A DNA stretch of 64,000 nucleotides from Antilocapra americana (lineage: Eukaryota; Chordata; Mammalia; Artiodactyla; Antilocapridae). Positions 25,195 through 37,695 of this stretch are shown piece by piece. The position numbers and the translations under genes are program-made. Every line of letters starts with the position of its first letter. The first letter of the stretch is position 1. Location: positions 496,163 through 560,162 of the forward strand of contig ML664662.1 in the NCBI GenBank assembly GCA_007570785.1. The letters are read 5' to 3'. Under the pieces are notes generated by a model. The model did no database searches, was not told where the DNA came from, and was given only the letters and a program-made list of their open reading frames with translations.

Positions 25195-25639
25195 CTGGAA
25201 AGCAAAACATACTACCAATGAGCTAATCGAACTTCAAAGTATAGCAAAAATTATGTTGAGACAAATGCTGAACAATTAGTGAACAAATCCCTTGTATTTC
25301 TATTTATTTCCAAAGCACTTAACATTCAATTTATACATTTTAATTTACAGTATCAGTGTTTATCCCCATCCATTTCACATAAGAGTTGTCATAAAGGAAT
25401 AACCATGTATCTCTGAGGTAGGTGACAGAGCAAAGGGCAGTGAAGTAATTAACTTAGGCTGTACTGGACACAAACGCAGGCTTTGCTACTAATAAGGCTA
25501 AGTGACTTTGAGCAATTAAGTGCCTCATGTGTAAATGGGTGAACATACTCTTCATGTAGCTGTTGTGAGGATGATATGACATAATGTATGTAAACTGCTT
25601 AGACTTGTAAACATTCAATACAATGCATATGTTAAGAGA

Positions 25640-26530
25640 GTTGTACTCTTCAACAAATGGTGCTGGAAAAACTAGACATCCATATGCAAAGGAATGAAGT
25701 TGGACTTTCCCCTAACGCTATACACAAAAGGTTATTCAATACGGATCAAAGATTTGAATGTAAGAGCTCAAACTACGAAACCCTTAAAACACAGAGCAAA
25801 GACTTCATGACATTAGATTTGACAATGATTTACTGGATATGATACCAAAAGCACATGCAAGGAAAGAACAGATATACTGGACCTCAGAAAAATGAAAGAG
25901 CTCTGTGCAAAGAAACTGGAATCCTAGGACTCTGTTGGTGGAGAATGTAAAATGGTGTAGCCACTGTGGAAAAGAGTTCCTAAAGAAAAATAAAACTATC
26001 GAATGATGCAGCAATTCCATGCCGGGGATCAACAACGAAAGAACTGCAAGAAAGATCTTGGAAGAGATATTGTATACCCATGTTCAGAGAAGCATTATTT
26101 GCCAAAAGGTGGAAGCAGGGACTTCCCTGGTGTTCCAGCGGCTAAGACTCCAAGCTCCCAATGCAGGGAGCACAGGCTCCATTCCTGGTTGGGGGACTAA
26201 GATCCTACAAGCCGAGTGGCAAAAAAAAAAAAAAAGTAGAAGCAACCCAAGTGTCCACTGATGAATAATGGATAAACAAAATGTGGTACATACATTCAAA
26301 AAGGAATATTATTCAGCCTTTAAAAGAAAGGAAATTCCGAAACATGCTATGAAATAGATATTACGTTAAGTCAAACAAGCCAGTCACAGAAAAATAAACA
26401 TGGTACGAATCCACTTTGATGAGGTACCTAGAACAGTCAAATTCATAGAGATGGAAAGACAATGCTAGCTGGAATTGTGTGTGAGACCTAGATGTAGCAA
26501 ATAGACAATGTCCAGTTCCCCGCTCAAAAG
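25640..26530 (+). mobile_element. LINE-1 ORF2 end and 3' UTR, interrupted by a SINE
   Basis: Starts within caaatggtgctggaaaaact, typical of the L1 ORF2 C-terminal region, and continues through the 3' end text. It lies antisense to USP9X in the intron W17-W18. The ORF is broken. Confidence 0.85.
26118..26236 (+). mobile_element. CHR-type SINE nested in L1
   Basis: Gggacttccctggtgttcca to a 14-A tail. It splits the L1 text aaaaggtggaagca|acccaagtgtccactg. The flanks gtggaagca and gtagaagca are the target-site duplication. Confidence 0.9.
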
Positions 26531-27372
26531 AAACTTAGTCTAGTGAAGGAAAAAAGCACATCGGCAAAAAAAGCAAACCCGGGGAAGAGGTGAGGCAAGT
26601 GTGTGTTTCAGAAGCCTCCCTGTGAATGATTCAACTACCCGGAGCAAAGAGTCTGGTGACTGAAGAGAGGGAATGAGAAAAGAACCATTGAAGGGATTTG
26701 CTATAGACAGAGCATGCTCTGGCTTCTCTCCTCGGCTCTCACCGACACCAAAAGGTCAAATAAAAACTAAGAAATACAGGGTGAACACAAACATGACCCC
26801 AGTCTCTTCTTTAAAGAACTACGCCATAGTTAAGTCAACTCTGATCCACCACTATCTAATTTATTCACAGCTTTATTTCTGCATTGGATACTTGGCAGGA
26901 GCCTCAATTTTGTTCCAAGTAAAGAAGCTTGTTTCCTAAGTAAAGAGTTATGATCTGGGAGAAAGGCGAAAGTAATCAAAAAGTAAGCCTAGGTAATGAA
27001 ACTGGTATAGTATATAACTTAGCATAAATGGAGATACATAAAATATCAAATAGGAAAGTTAAAGTGTAATCAAACTATTATTAAAGATGAAAGTTTTTAT
27101 CATCATACAAACTCTAAATTAAACCAAACCTCCAAAAGTGAGTACATTAACTGTTGCTTTAAAAATATTAACTATCATAAAAATCAGCTGTAGTTGAAAG
27201 TCTCGTAGGTAGTGAGCACTATGTCGAGGTAGCAGTATACACTGGGAAGTTCTAGCTTTATTTTCAAATATATGCCAACAGGTCCAATGAAAGTAGCTCT
27301 CTAAGAGAGAACAACAGTTATCTGGTATCAGAACTTCGAACGCAGAAGACAAAAATGCTAAATAAAATTTAC
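26531..27372. other. USP9X: Intron W17-W18, right part
   Basis: Nothing I can name. It may include older L1 remnants. Confidence 0.45.
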
Positions 27373-27593
27373 CTCATTGTCCTGCTTCTCATCCCCAGAC
27401 AAATCATCGTCTACATCACTACCTGTGCCTTCAATTGCAAGAATACCATTCCTAATAGACGGGATCATGTAGAGCTGCTGAATCACAGAGTTCATGTAAC
27501 AAGTAGCACCAGCGTTTTTCAGCCCCACAAATCCTTTTGGTGGGCGGGGTCCAACAGGCGGTAGATATTCCCACTCGGTAAGTGCTTCACAAG
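27373..27593 (-). CDS. USP9X: USP9X exon W17, catalytic Cys box
   Basis: Has 73 full codons beginning [20 protein letters not shown] and then the USP Cys box [20 protein letters not shown]. The nucleophilic Cys is codon 31, TGT at 27499-27501 on the minus strand, matching Cys1566 of human by codon count. An acidic insert with DDDLSGDE follows. The acceptor is tctcag|CT and the donor GAG|GTAAAT. The key catalytic residue is intact. Confidence 0.97.
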
Positions 27594-29295
27594 CTGAGAG
27601 AAGACAAAAGATTCTTGCAGCGTGAATACAGATATTTTGCCCACTTTATACTTTATCAAGTTGATAAATTAACATCACCAACAATTCCACTCCTCTTACG
27701 GCGACCTGAAGCGGTGCTCTAAGCACACATTTAAGTCTCAACAAACCTAACATGTATGGCAACATGTACCTCTGTATACGTTCTTACCCCAGGGTCCGTG
27801 AACTAGAGTTTTATCTGAGGTCGCTTCTATGGCAGTCTCAGTAGTCTCACAAGATGGCACAAGGCTATTTTCTACATGTTTACTTTTAACTTTATTATAG
27901 TTTAGTCATTATGAACTTTAACTCTTTCTACTTTTGTATGTTTTTTTAAAGCGCCTTCAAACTCATTCTGGCATGAAGTGTTATATAAAATAGATAAATA
28001 CATTATAGCTTACTCAGTTTCAAATAATCCTAAGATACTACCTGGGTTAATAGCCAGGTTCTGATGCCTACCAACTCTTTCATCTTCAGCTAAGCCTCCA
28101 TTTCCTTCCTAAGAAGTGTCAGAGTAACAGTTACCTTGCCTATAACTACAATGTTATTTTGAGGAGCAAAGGAGACAGTGGATTTGAGTTCTGTGAGAAT
28201 TGTATATCACTAGACATCTCCTACCTAGTATAAACCTGGAAACAATGCAAATATCATCACTGCCTATAAGACCAATTAAAGAAATTATAGTATATTGAAC
28301 TGAAAGATATATAGCTAATAAGTGGATTTAGGTAAATATTTATGTGTCGATAGGAAATAGATATATTAAGGGGAGAACAAAGTGAAGAACATTGTGCATT
28401 ACATCACAATGTGTGGTTAAAAAACTAAACAAACAGAACAAGATTTTGTGTGTGGATTCTGCATACAGACATGCTAGGAGGACAGACAGGGACTGAAGAT
28501 GACGATTACCGCTATTAAAGGGGACTACGGGACTGGAATGGGCAGGAAACAGTTTGTAGAATATACCCTTCTTTGGTACTTAAAATTTTTACCGTGCAAA
28601 TGTACTACTTAAAAACAAGTGGCCTTTTTCTTTTTCTGCCTGTGGAGGAGTGCTGGGAACAGGACCTCTTGTGTCCATGGAAACAGTGGCTCCGTTCCTG
28701 TGGAATTCTGCTATATCTCTTGAGGGTTTAAACTTGTTGAAAACTAAAGTGGGAATTGTTTAAAAAAAAGGAAAACAAAAAGCTCCCATCCTGCCGTATA
28801 TAAATTTTGATAGGATAACTAATCTTTTAAGCAGTTTAATCAGAATCTCCTAAAATATTATTAAAAACATTCTGATATTCTAAAATACAACATATCAAAA
28901 AATAATTTAACATGTTCTTGAAGACTGCCTATAATCAACTATATTCTTAAGCTTTGGTTTTCTTCTAAAACAGAACAGCTTCCATTGTGGTCTGCTTTCT
29001 TCTGTCTGTTGTGTCAGTCATTTTTATATCGCCTTCATCCCCTCTGAGCTTCAGTTCTGTATCAGTGAGATCTGGAGTCTACAGTCTGTTCCATGGGCTT
29101 CATGTGAGCATTAACTGAGGATCAAGGGCACTAGAATATTATCTTCTCACATCCTAGTCTTTAAAACCAGATTTTCTCAGAATTCATTCAAAAATGACAT
29201 TAAAGAGCTTCTAAGTGAGGGCCTGAAAGGTTTTTCAATGCATGCAATTGGAATTTTTACATTACTGAACTCTGAAATCTATTGACTATTTATTC
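27594..29295. other. USP9X: Intron W16-W17, right part
   Basis: No repeat or RNA recognised with confidence. Confidence 0.45.
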
Positions 29296-29420
29296 CCTTC
29301 TGGAAAAGGAAATGGCAACCCACTTCAGTATTCTTCCCTGGAAAATCCCATGGATATAGGAGCCTGGCAGGCTACAGTCCATGGGGCAACAAAAGTCAGA
29401 CACGACTTAGCGACTAAACC
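29296..29420 (+). mobile_element. Bov-A SINE fragment
   Basis: Reads ggaaaaggaaatggcaaccc to cacgacttagcgactaaac, the BovB-derived tail unit of Bov-A/Bov-tA. Confidence 0.9.
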
Positions 29421-29680
29421 ATCATTTATTACTCTGGAGTTTGGATTTTAGTCCAGATTTGACTGAAATCAAATTTTGTTGCTAAATACTTGTACCACTC
29501 ACAGAAGACATTTTACAAACATCTGAAAACTTTTCTATATTAAGACTCGGTTGTAATGGTGTTAAACTAATTGCTGAAACAAAGGAAAACATTGAGTTGA
29601 AGATATTTATAAAACGGAAAAGAATTTGAACACATTAGAGAATTATCTGTCATCAGAACTTTGTATTTTAAAATACTTAC

Positions 29681-29903
29681 TAGTTATTGCTGTGCCAATG
29701 TAATACATTTCAGTCAAAGAATCTACTATCTGTTTGAGGTTCCTCACACAGCCAACAGCTAATGCTACAAGTAACTCAAAGCCTGCATTAATGGTAGCTG
29801 GTGAACCACAGACTGGAATAGCCTGTTCGGCTGGCAGTTCTCCATTTCTCATATACTGCAGGTAAACATTGGACGCAGGGAAGATGAAATCATCAATTAA
29901 TTC
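29681..29903 (-). CDS. USP9X: USP9X exon W16
   Basis: Has 74 codons plus one base, [20 protein letters not shown] to [13 protein letters not shown]. It is the last exon before the catalytic domain. The acceptor is ttgtag|GAA and the donor CTA|GTAAGT. The split Thr codon continues in W17. Confidence 0.96.
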
Positions 29904-30332
29904 CTACAAAGTTGAAAAGGGATTATGTATTAGCAATGGTATGTATTTATATATATATAAAAAAGTTATTTATGTGTGCATGTGTTTCTTAAGAAAGAAA
30001 TGTCTCTTGGCAGGAAATATTGTTAAATTACTTGTCAGAACACAAGATCTCATTACATTTCCGCTAACTTACTTGGATTTTCTAATAAAAAGACCCCTAC
30101 CTCAAAACACTTTCCTACAATTAACAAACAAATCTAACTTGTCAGGTTAAAAACTGTATCAAGAACAAGCTGACTGTAGCACTTAGAATTCACATTAAGT
30201 AAATTTACTCTCTTAATCACATGTATACCAAAACTCATTTTGAATTAGAAGAAAATGTCCTAAAGTGGTACTTTTTGTTTCCTTATATTACCACTTATGT
30301 GAAAAAACTCATTATATAAATATTCACAGTAT

Positions 30333-30500
30333 TGGGACTTTCCTGGTGGTCCAGTGGGTAGGACTCCACACTCTAAATGCTGGGGGCCAGGTTTTGATCC
30401 CTGGTCAGGGAGCTAGACCCCACACACTGCCACTAAATACTCTGCATGCCACAGCTAAGACCCAGTGCAGCCAAATAAATATTAAAAAAAAAGAAAGAAA
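30333..30500 (+). mobile_element. CHR-type SINE
   Basis: Gggactttcctggtggtcca, ggactccacactctaaatgc, ending in an A-rich tail with aaagaaagaaa. It lies in the intron W15-W16; the rest of that intron is unassigned. Confidence 0.85.
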
Positions 30501-30805
30501 TATGTACAGTCTTACATAATAGAGGTCTGTCTCATTTTACATAGTCTGATGAAAAGTTCAGATTTTCTAAATAGAAAAATTAAATAGTGCTTATTTACAC
30601 AGTACTGAAATTTTATTTATGTATAACATTTAGAAATGATATTTAAAACATTACTGTAACCTCTATATTCTTTAAAAATAGAAAAGAGAAAAGGACAAGA
30701 TAATACACCAAAGACTAACGATACCATAAATTAACCAGACAGATTTGCTAATAAACATTCAGAAGGTTATGGTATCTAGCCTAGAAACAAGATGACATAA
30801 CTTAC

Positions 30806-30952
30806 CTTAATGAGATTAGCACCTCCTTTTTCACAACCAATATGATACTTTTTCTCAGGGGTTTGAAAAGCCAGTAATTCTTTTGTTACCCCAAGATGAC
30901 CTTCCAAGATCGTCTCTTCAATACCTGTTTCACCTGTTCTCTTAACATCATC
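30806..30952 (-). CDS. USP9X: USP9X exon W15
   Basis: Has 49 codons, phase 0, [20 protein letters not shown] to EKGGANLIK. The acceptor is ttggcag|GAT and the donor [19 protein letters not shown] differs from remembered human QTSEKKFHIG at two sites. Confidence 0.95.
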
Positions 30953-31516
30953 CTGCCAAAGAAAAATATCAAATGCCTAACTTATTAAAGGGTGGTAAAG
31001 AGGTAAGGAGAAGTCAGAACAAGAGAGAGCTGAACAGAGACAATTCCCTCAAACCTTTCTATACTAAGCAATTTTTTTCTCTCCAGAACTTTCAGAAGTA
31101 GGCTTCCCAAACTAGAAAGAAATGTTAATCTGAAGGCTATTAGCTACCAATTTCTTTAGAAATAAATTTTTACAACTAAGTACCAGATGTTAATAAAGTT
31201 AAATTAAGTGCTGGCATATAACTGATTTTTTTGATGAAAACAATTCAAGAATATTTTTCAAAAGATTAAAATTTGCAAGTGGGCCTAAGATTCTAAAAGA
31301 GAAGAAGCTGAGTATCAGTGTTTTGAGTCTTCTGTAAAACAAAGCATTTGACAAAACTAGTTATGCATTCATTCAGTCAATCATGAGTTAGTAATATCCA
31401 ACAACACAGAGCATATTCTTTGGTTCTTTAACTAAACTGCTCAAAGACTATAAACTATCTATTAATAAAACATTCTCTTTATTGATATGATAAACACAGT
31501 ATTAAATTCAACTCAC
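30953..31516. other. USP9X: Intron W14-W15
   Basis: Nothing recognised apart from splice sites. Confidence 0.5.
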
Positions 31517-31663
31517 CCTGATTCTTTTAAGCCAATCAATTTCATTATTGAGAAGAACTTCAGCATTGGGTATGTTAATATTACTGTTGTAGGCATAATT
31601 AAGAAGGTGCCTTAAAAGAGTAAAGTAGTCGCCTGAATGTTTAGCTCTCTCTCTGGCTGTGCT
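31517..31663 (-). CDS. USP9X: USP9X exon W14
   Basis: Has 49 codons, phase 0, [20 protein letters not shown] to EIDWLKRIR. The acceptor is tttcag|AGC and the donor AGG|GTGAGT. It has Ile for Val in NINIPN against remembered human USP9X. Confidence 0.96.
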
Positions 31664-31894
31664 CTGAAACAATAAAGTTGAATAATATTAATTTACAAGT
31701 CCATCCTCGGAATCCACTTTTTAAAAACCCAGAGTTAACTAGAGTAGATGACTAAGATCGTATGGGCAATTACTAGTATTTATTAAATAAATATAGACTG
31801 CTCTAACTTTAATATAAGCTAAAACCATACATTCTTGACTGTTCCTTGTGTAAGAATGAATCACAATGATAAGCATATTTTTAAAATGTCTCAC

Positions 31895-32003
31895 CCCCAA
31901 AACGGTGAAGAGCAGAGTAATGAAGAAAAGTAGAGGCCTGTGTCCCATGCAACATCTGGTGCACATTAAAAAGAACTGCTCCTGTGCCACCTGGCGAACA
32001 GTT
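31895..32003 (-). CDS. USP9X: USP9X exon W13
   Basis: Has one split base plus 36 codons, [20 protein letters not shown] then [16 protein letters not shown]. It is strongly hydrophobic at the end, which fits a buried helix of the solenoid. It need not be a membrane segment, since the protein is cytosolic. The acceptor is tttcag|A and the donor GGG|GTGAGA. Confidence 0.95.
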
Positions 32004-32334
32004 CTGAAATAAAAATTTTTCACATTCAATATATTATCTTCATGAAGAAAAAGGAAAAAAAACTTCCAACACTGTCTCTTGGGACGGGGGACGGTGTTAA
32101 GGGGTTGGTAAATTCAAAGTAAAAATACAAGAATATGTAACACCCCTTTAAGCAGCAACGTTTCATAGATGAACTTAGGCTCTGTGTCAAGAACTAAAAT
32201 GTCAAAATGTCACTGAGGGAGTTTGAGGGATACCCTCTTTCTTAGAACAGGCTGGTTCCTCTAGATACAAGAGTTGTATGGTAAGCCTTATGCATCTTCT
32301 GGGCATTCCACAGAATTTTTTATTTTAAAGCATA

Positions 32335-32452
32335 TTACCCAGATCAGCAGCACCTGAGAACTTGCTATGTGGTTTCTCAGGTCCCAGCAACCTGTATATT
32401 AATAAACCCTTCAGGTGATTCTAACATGTGTTAAAGACTGAGGACAACTGTA
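32335..32452 (+). mobile_element. MER5A-like hAT fragment
   Basis: Text agatcagcagcacctgagaa, gtcccagcaacctgtatatt and cttcaggtgattctaacatg. Confidence 0.7.
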
Positions 32453-32564
32453 TTACACAATATTCTATGATTACTCATGGTTTGAAAAACTTCTCTGGTC
32501 CCAGTACTGGGAATTTTACCTAAGCATCATGGATCTCTTAAAAAATATGTATCCTATACAGCTT

Positions 32565-32665
32565 TCACTAGAATAAATGCTTCAAGAGGGCAAAGACATC
32601 ATCCATTTAGTTTACTTCTGTGCCTCCAGAATGAAGAATCATGTCTGGCATGTAACAGTTGTTAA
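32565..32665 (+). mobile_element. L2 3' end fragment
   Basis: Text cttcaagagggcaaagacat, acttctgtgcctccagaatg and catgtctggcatgtaacag fits a diverged L2 3' end. Confidence 0.55.
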
Positions 32666-32710
32666 GAACCAGTTACCAGATGTATAAGTACTGTTGGTTT
32701 ATAAGATGGA

Positions 32711-33099
32711 GGTCTGTCTCCATTAGACAGTAAGCTCTTTCAGGGCAGGGCTTTACTTCATTGTTACATGAGTTCCTGGCACCTAAAGCAACTTCTGACA
32801 TATGGAAGATGCTCAAAATCTCCTGACAAAACATTTGTGCATTTCAGACATTACAAACTACATTTTGTGAATAACTATGTTTCTGTCAATGTGCTAGCTG
32901 ATAGACAGCTTAGAACCATGTACCAGTTCAGAAACCTAAAAAATATCCAGGAGGGAGGTTAGTACACAGAATGTATACTTTCAGCTTCTTATATTGAATT
33001 AAAAAATTGTTTTTTTCAGGAGATACTTTTGAGCATCTTCCGTATGTCAGAAAGCATAGCCCTGCCCTGAAACAGCTTACTGTCTAATGGAAATAGACC
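32711..33099. repeat. Inverted repeat with L2-like arms
   Basis: The left arm 32711-32826 and right arm 33016-33099 are reverse complements: cattagacagtaagct, ttcagggcagggct, ttctgacata and ggaagatgctcaaaa recur. About 40 bp present in the left arm (around 32755-32795) is missing from the right. The spacer is about 190 bp. Confidence 0.85.
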
Positions 33100-33569
33100 T
33101 AAAGGGTATGCCCTGAAGCTTTGTCGGTTGAATCTGGTGACACTCAAATCAACACTAAGAGGACTTAGTTTTGGGGGTAGAGGGTCCGTAACTTTTACAA
33201 AGATAAATGTCATTCATACTGCCCCAGTTTATTTATCTTTTCTGAAGTTAGGTATGCAGCCTAAAGAACATGAAGGTCTATAAAAGAGTTGATGCTTGCC
33301 AGTTCCTAACGAACCCTCCCTCACACATGCAGACTTCAGTAACTTGTCAAAAGAAACATGTCTTTAATAGGATTTTTAAATAAAATCCAGTTGTCTGTAT
33401 CCTCATAATTTACTCAATCTGATTATTTCTCACTTCTACTATTGCTGTACTTCCACACTCTCTCATCTTTCATTTGGACTAATGAGGTAGTCCAAGTGCA
33501 TTTCCTGCCACTCTATAACTTCTTCTCAACAAAGCAACTGGAATAAACTTAAATGTTAATCCATGGGGG

Positions 33570-33690
33570 CCTTCCCTCACAGTCCAGGGCTTAAGACTGT
33601 GCTCCCAATGCAGGGGGCACAGGTTTTAATCTTTAGTCAGGGAACTAAGATCCCACATGCCCAGCGGAGTGGCAAACAAACAAACAAATA
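33570..33690 (+). mobile_element. CHR-type SINE
   Basis: Gggccttccctcacagtcca, cagggggcacaggttttaat, gggaactaagatcccacatg, followed by a CAAA-rich tail. Confidence 0.85.
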
Positions 33691-33714
33691 AAACACCGAA
33701 CCCAAACGGAAAAC

Positions 33715-34705
33715 AAACCCTCCAATGGATACCCATCTCACTTAGGGTAAAAGTTTATGTCTCTACAATGATCTATAAAATCCTCACAGGCTGCTTGTTG
33801 CCTCTCTGGCCTCACCTCCTACGACTCCCCTGCCTCCGCTGTTTCAGTAATCCTTGTCTCCTCCATATTGTTTCTGCCTTGGGATATCTGCATCTGTTGT
33901 TTCTTTCTGCTTAAAGCACACTTCCCCCAAGGTGGTAGGGGGAGGGATAAACATGGAATTTGGGATTAACAGACTACTATATATATATATATAAATGACC
34001 TACTACATAGCACAGGAAACTATATTCAGTATCTTGTAATAACCTATGATGGAAAAGAATCTAAAAAAATATATAATTCAATCACTTTGCTATACATCTG
34101 AAAACACTGTAAAGCAGCTATACCTTAATTAAAAAGCAAACATTAAAAATATATATATTTGGTCACATAACCAAAATATATTTTTCACATAAAACATAAA
34201 ATAAAATTTTAAATAAGACATGATGGAGGTGTTAGCTAACCTAAGGCTATGGTGGTAAACATATTGCAAGATATGGGTGTATCAAACCGACACTCTGTAC
34301 ACCTTAAACTTACACAGTTATGGTGACTGCATCTCAATAAAGCTGAACAAAATAAAATACAATCCAAAATGAAAAACGAAACACAAAAAAATCCCACTCA
34401 AAAAATCCAACACACTTCCTCCATGGATCACTACCATCACTCTTTTCAGGGCTTTGTTTAAAAGGCCTCCTCAGGGAAGCCTTTTCTGACTATCCTACAT
34501 AAAACTGAACTCCAATGACCACCCTCTGCTTTATCTCTAATTCCTGCTTTCTCTCAACAGCATTTATTATTACAACATACCATATATCTTCCCTCCCCAC
34601 TCCTCATCCCCCTTTTAGTACAGACTCCAAGAAGGCTGACGTTTTGCCTGTTTTATTTACTGCTATATCCCCAGTAGCTAAGTTACATATGATAGTAATA
34701 CTGAT
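33715..34705 (+). mobile_element. L2 LINE split by an L1 3' end
   Basis: L2-like text at 33715-33930 (tcctcacaggctgcttgttg, cctctctggcctcacctcct) resumes at 34435-34705 (cctcctcagggaagcctttt, ctgctatatccccagtagct). Between them lie L1 3' end fragments. Confidence 0.75.
33935..34375 (+). mobile_element. L1 3' end fragments inserted in L2
   Basis: Gtggtagggggagggataaa, an (AT)n run near 33980-34000, tagcacaggaaactatattc and ctcaataaagctgaac. Two L1 tails may be joined. Confidence 0.8.
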
Positions 34706-35313
34706 TAGAGCTCAAGTTTAAAAGTTACCTTATGAAGGTCAGATTAGATTGACATAAGAGGATGGATACCGACCGACATTTTCTACAAATTTGACTGACT
34801 TGCACAAAAAGAAGTCCAAAGCACAATCAATGTCATTGATTAAATGCTCTTAAAATGAAAAGCTAGGACTTTATAATTGGTCTTTATTCTTCTTGTATAA
34901 TGTAAAAGTTCTTACCATAACCACACCTTGTGAATTTCATACTGACTTAACAACTTCACTAAAAACACTTGCTTCTAGGTATGCAAGAAAGGAAGCCAAT
35001 GTCCTGTTTATTTAAATCCTGTAAACCACATTTTTTAAATGGACTAAAATACATACCTCTTAGGTGAAACTAAATTCTGAAATTACAGAAAAAGTAATTT
35101 TACTTTTGAGAATAATGTTGGCATTGTGTAGACAGCAAAACTAAACAAATTCAGGTCCAGGCAAAAATACAGTTTAATAAAAATTTCCTCAATATTAATG
35201 TGCTATAGAGACAATAAACATTTGATTTCTGGGATAAATTTTGCCAACATAAATTAGTTCATTTCTGCTTAAAAAATTAAGATCAAATCTCTTACAATTA
35301 AAAAGATACTTAC
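34706..35313. other. USP9X: Intron W12-W13, right part
   Basis: Nothing recognised. Confidence 0.45.
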
Positions 35314-35480
35314 TTGCTGTGACAGTGCAATAGTAAATCAATAATGAATGTCTGCCAAGCCTTTTCTTTACTAAGAGTATCTAAGGCTGTTGGAATCAAG
35401 GCAAAACATAATGTCATCACTTCCATTGCTTCACAGCAAACCTGTTCATCCTCCAAATCTGGCTCATTGCCTGCATTGGT
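35314..35480 (-). CDS. USP9X: USP9X exon W12
   Basis: Has 55 codons plus [22 protein letters not shown] to DLLLHCHS. The acceptor is ttacag|ACC and the donor CAA|GTAAGT. The Lys codon is split AA|A with W13. Met (CEAMEV) and Thr (ALDTLSK) differ from the Leu and Ala remembered for human USP9X. Confidence 0.95.
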
Positions 35481-36609
35481 CTGTAAAATTATAGTCAGGG
35501 ACAAATTACCTAGAGATGCATTTAAGAAAAATCTCATACAACTTCAAGTTAGTGCTTAATACATATCTACTCACTTAAACCACCTGGCCTTAGCCTCTCT
35601 ACCTACAACTCCTAAGGCCCCTTTGTAGTAGTATAGAAATGACTATGAATCGAGGATGAAGTCTAATCCTATTCTGCTACATCCCAAGGAGCACTGCGGG
35701 AGCACACTGAGCGTACCACCTGCTTCTTTGCCCCTCAGGCTCCTAGAGACCTTCTGAGTTGTGTACTTCTGTACCAACAACTGTTCCTTCCTCAAGAATC
35801 ATTCTGGCACTGCAGCCAGACTACTCAACTGACTACTTCCATCATGTAGCTTACCTACAGCACTATTTTATTCAAAAGCAATGGTCTCAGACCACTATTC
35901 AGGAAGGATTTGAAGGTTTTATAAACGAAAATATGCTTCAGTAGGTAGCTAACAAAAGAACAGGCATTCAAGTATTAGCTAAATGAATAAACACCACCAC
36001 ACCAGACATACTGTAGGACGTCAAAACATATCCCAGGCAAATCAGGGTTATGCTGGCCATAAAAGGGAAGTGCCTACAATTTAATTTCCCCTTCTATATA
36101 TGCAGCAGGGGTTATCAAGGGCAGGTATACAAAACAGAAAGTCAGAGTCAGTCTCTCTTCTTTAAATAACTTGATTAATCTTATGGGAGATCAAGGATGA
36201 TACCTAACTGGCTGATATTCTTGACCACTTTAAAAGAATCAAAAATACTTAAATGCCATGGTATCACAACTGACAGTCACCTAAACCAAAATTTACTCAA
36301 GACAGAAAGATAAGGAAAAAAGAATAAAGAGAATAGGAGAAAGCAAATTCAGTATGAAACAATTATATCTGACCATAGTGAGAAGAATAAAAAGAGCTTA
36401 AGAAAAAACCTTGTGGCACAAATCCAAAGTACTTTATTTTCAAAGTAAAATTTTATTATATCCTCATCTTAACTATAGCTACCAGTTTATTTTCAACCAC
36501 TGAAATGCAACTGGTTTTACTTTTAAAGATGGCAGATTTAATAATTCAGCCTCATGCACAATTAAACAGCATTTACTTTAAAGTATTACATTTCTGTGGT
36601 AATTCTTAC
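35481..36609. other. USP9X: Intron W11-W12
   Basis: Nothing named with confidence. Positions 35580-35850 have weak L2-like character. Confidence 0.4.
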
Positions 36610-36735
36610 CTTCTCATAAATTTTAGTGATTTCTTCATTTGGGCTAAATACTAGCTGCAACGCCCCACATCCTGATGCCCAGATGATTTTTTGTATAGCT
36701 CTAATTACACAAATATCTGGCATATACCTTGAAGC
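36610..36735 (-). CDS. USP9X: USP9X exon W11
   Basis: Has 42 codons, phase 0, [20 protein letters not shown] to [13 protein letters not shown]. The acceptor is ttgcag|GCT and the donor AAG|GTAAGA. Found by extending from its neighbours, as it is not an isolated long ORF. Confidence 0.95.
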
Positions 36736-36959
36736 CTGCAAGACAATGAGTAATTAGAACAGTTGATAAAGCGCTGAAATGAAATAATCCCTAGAAAAGC
36801 CAAAATGCTTCTCTATAAAGAAAACAGAAACGGCTATGACTTTAGGTTCCCACACTGCCTTTGTTCCATTATTTCATTTAACAGCAATACCATGAAGTGT
36901 GCTCTGCAAGTTATTATCTGGCTCTACACTACTTTCAGAAGAATCTGAAAAAGACTACA

Positions 36960-37440
36960 GACGTGACCTAACCATTCCACTCTACCCAGGAGAAATAAAA
37001 ACTTAAGGCCACACAATCACTTGTACAGAACGTTCACAGCTTTATTCAGAGCTAAGAAAGAGAAACAATCCAAATGTCCTTCGCCAAGTATGTGGATAAA
37101 CACAATGTAGAATATTCATAATGGGATATAATACTCAGCAATGAAAAGGAACAGACTGATTGATGGTTCACACCATACAGATAATGCTCAAAGTCATTAT
37201 TATGAGTGAAAGAAGCCAGACATAAAAGAATACAAACTGTAAGATTCCACTTGTGAAAATCCTAGAAAGTGAATACTATACAGTAAGAAAAGATCAGTGG
37301 CTATCTGAGGCCAGAGAAAGAAGTGACTGCAAAGGGGCATTCAGAAGGAGGGATAGAGATGTTCTGTGTCTTGACTACAGTGGAAGTGTGACATAAACCT
37401 GTATTTGTTAGATTTCAGTAAAGTATATATACTTTAAAAG
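36960..37440 (+). mobile_element. L1 3' end fragment, diverged
   Basis: Text taataatactcagcaatgaa-like segments, agaagccagacataaaagaa and tgtaagattccacttgtgaa match the pattern of L1 3' ends. Confidence 0.75.
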
Positions 37441-37466
37441 GATGCTATTCATTGTACATCTTGTAT

Positions 37467-37695
37467 TATGTGTGTTCAGTCGCTCAGTTGTGGCCAACTC
37501 TTTGCGACCCCATGGACTGTAGCCAACCAGGATCCTCTATCCGTGGGATTTCCCAGACAAGAACACTGGAGTGGGTTGCCATTTCCTCCTCCAGGGGATC
37601 TTCCCAGCCTTGGGATTGAACCCACATCTCTTACATCTCCTGCATTTGCAGGTGGATTTTTTTTTTTAAACCACTGAGCCACGTGGGAAACCCCT
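37467..37695 (-). mobile_element. Bov-tA SINE
   Basis: Minus orientation: gttcagtcgctcagttgtgg at the tail end to ccactgagccacgtgggaaa at the tRNA-like head. An internal T-tract (37659-37669) interrupts the head. Confidence 0.92.

Noticed and set aside
31895..32003. Hydrophobic segment in W13 as a transmembrane helix
   Set aside because: It is short, within a helical-repeat region of a cytosolic enzyme, and conserved as a core helix.
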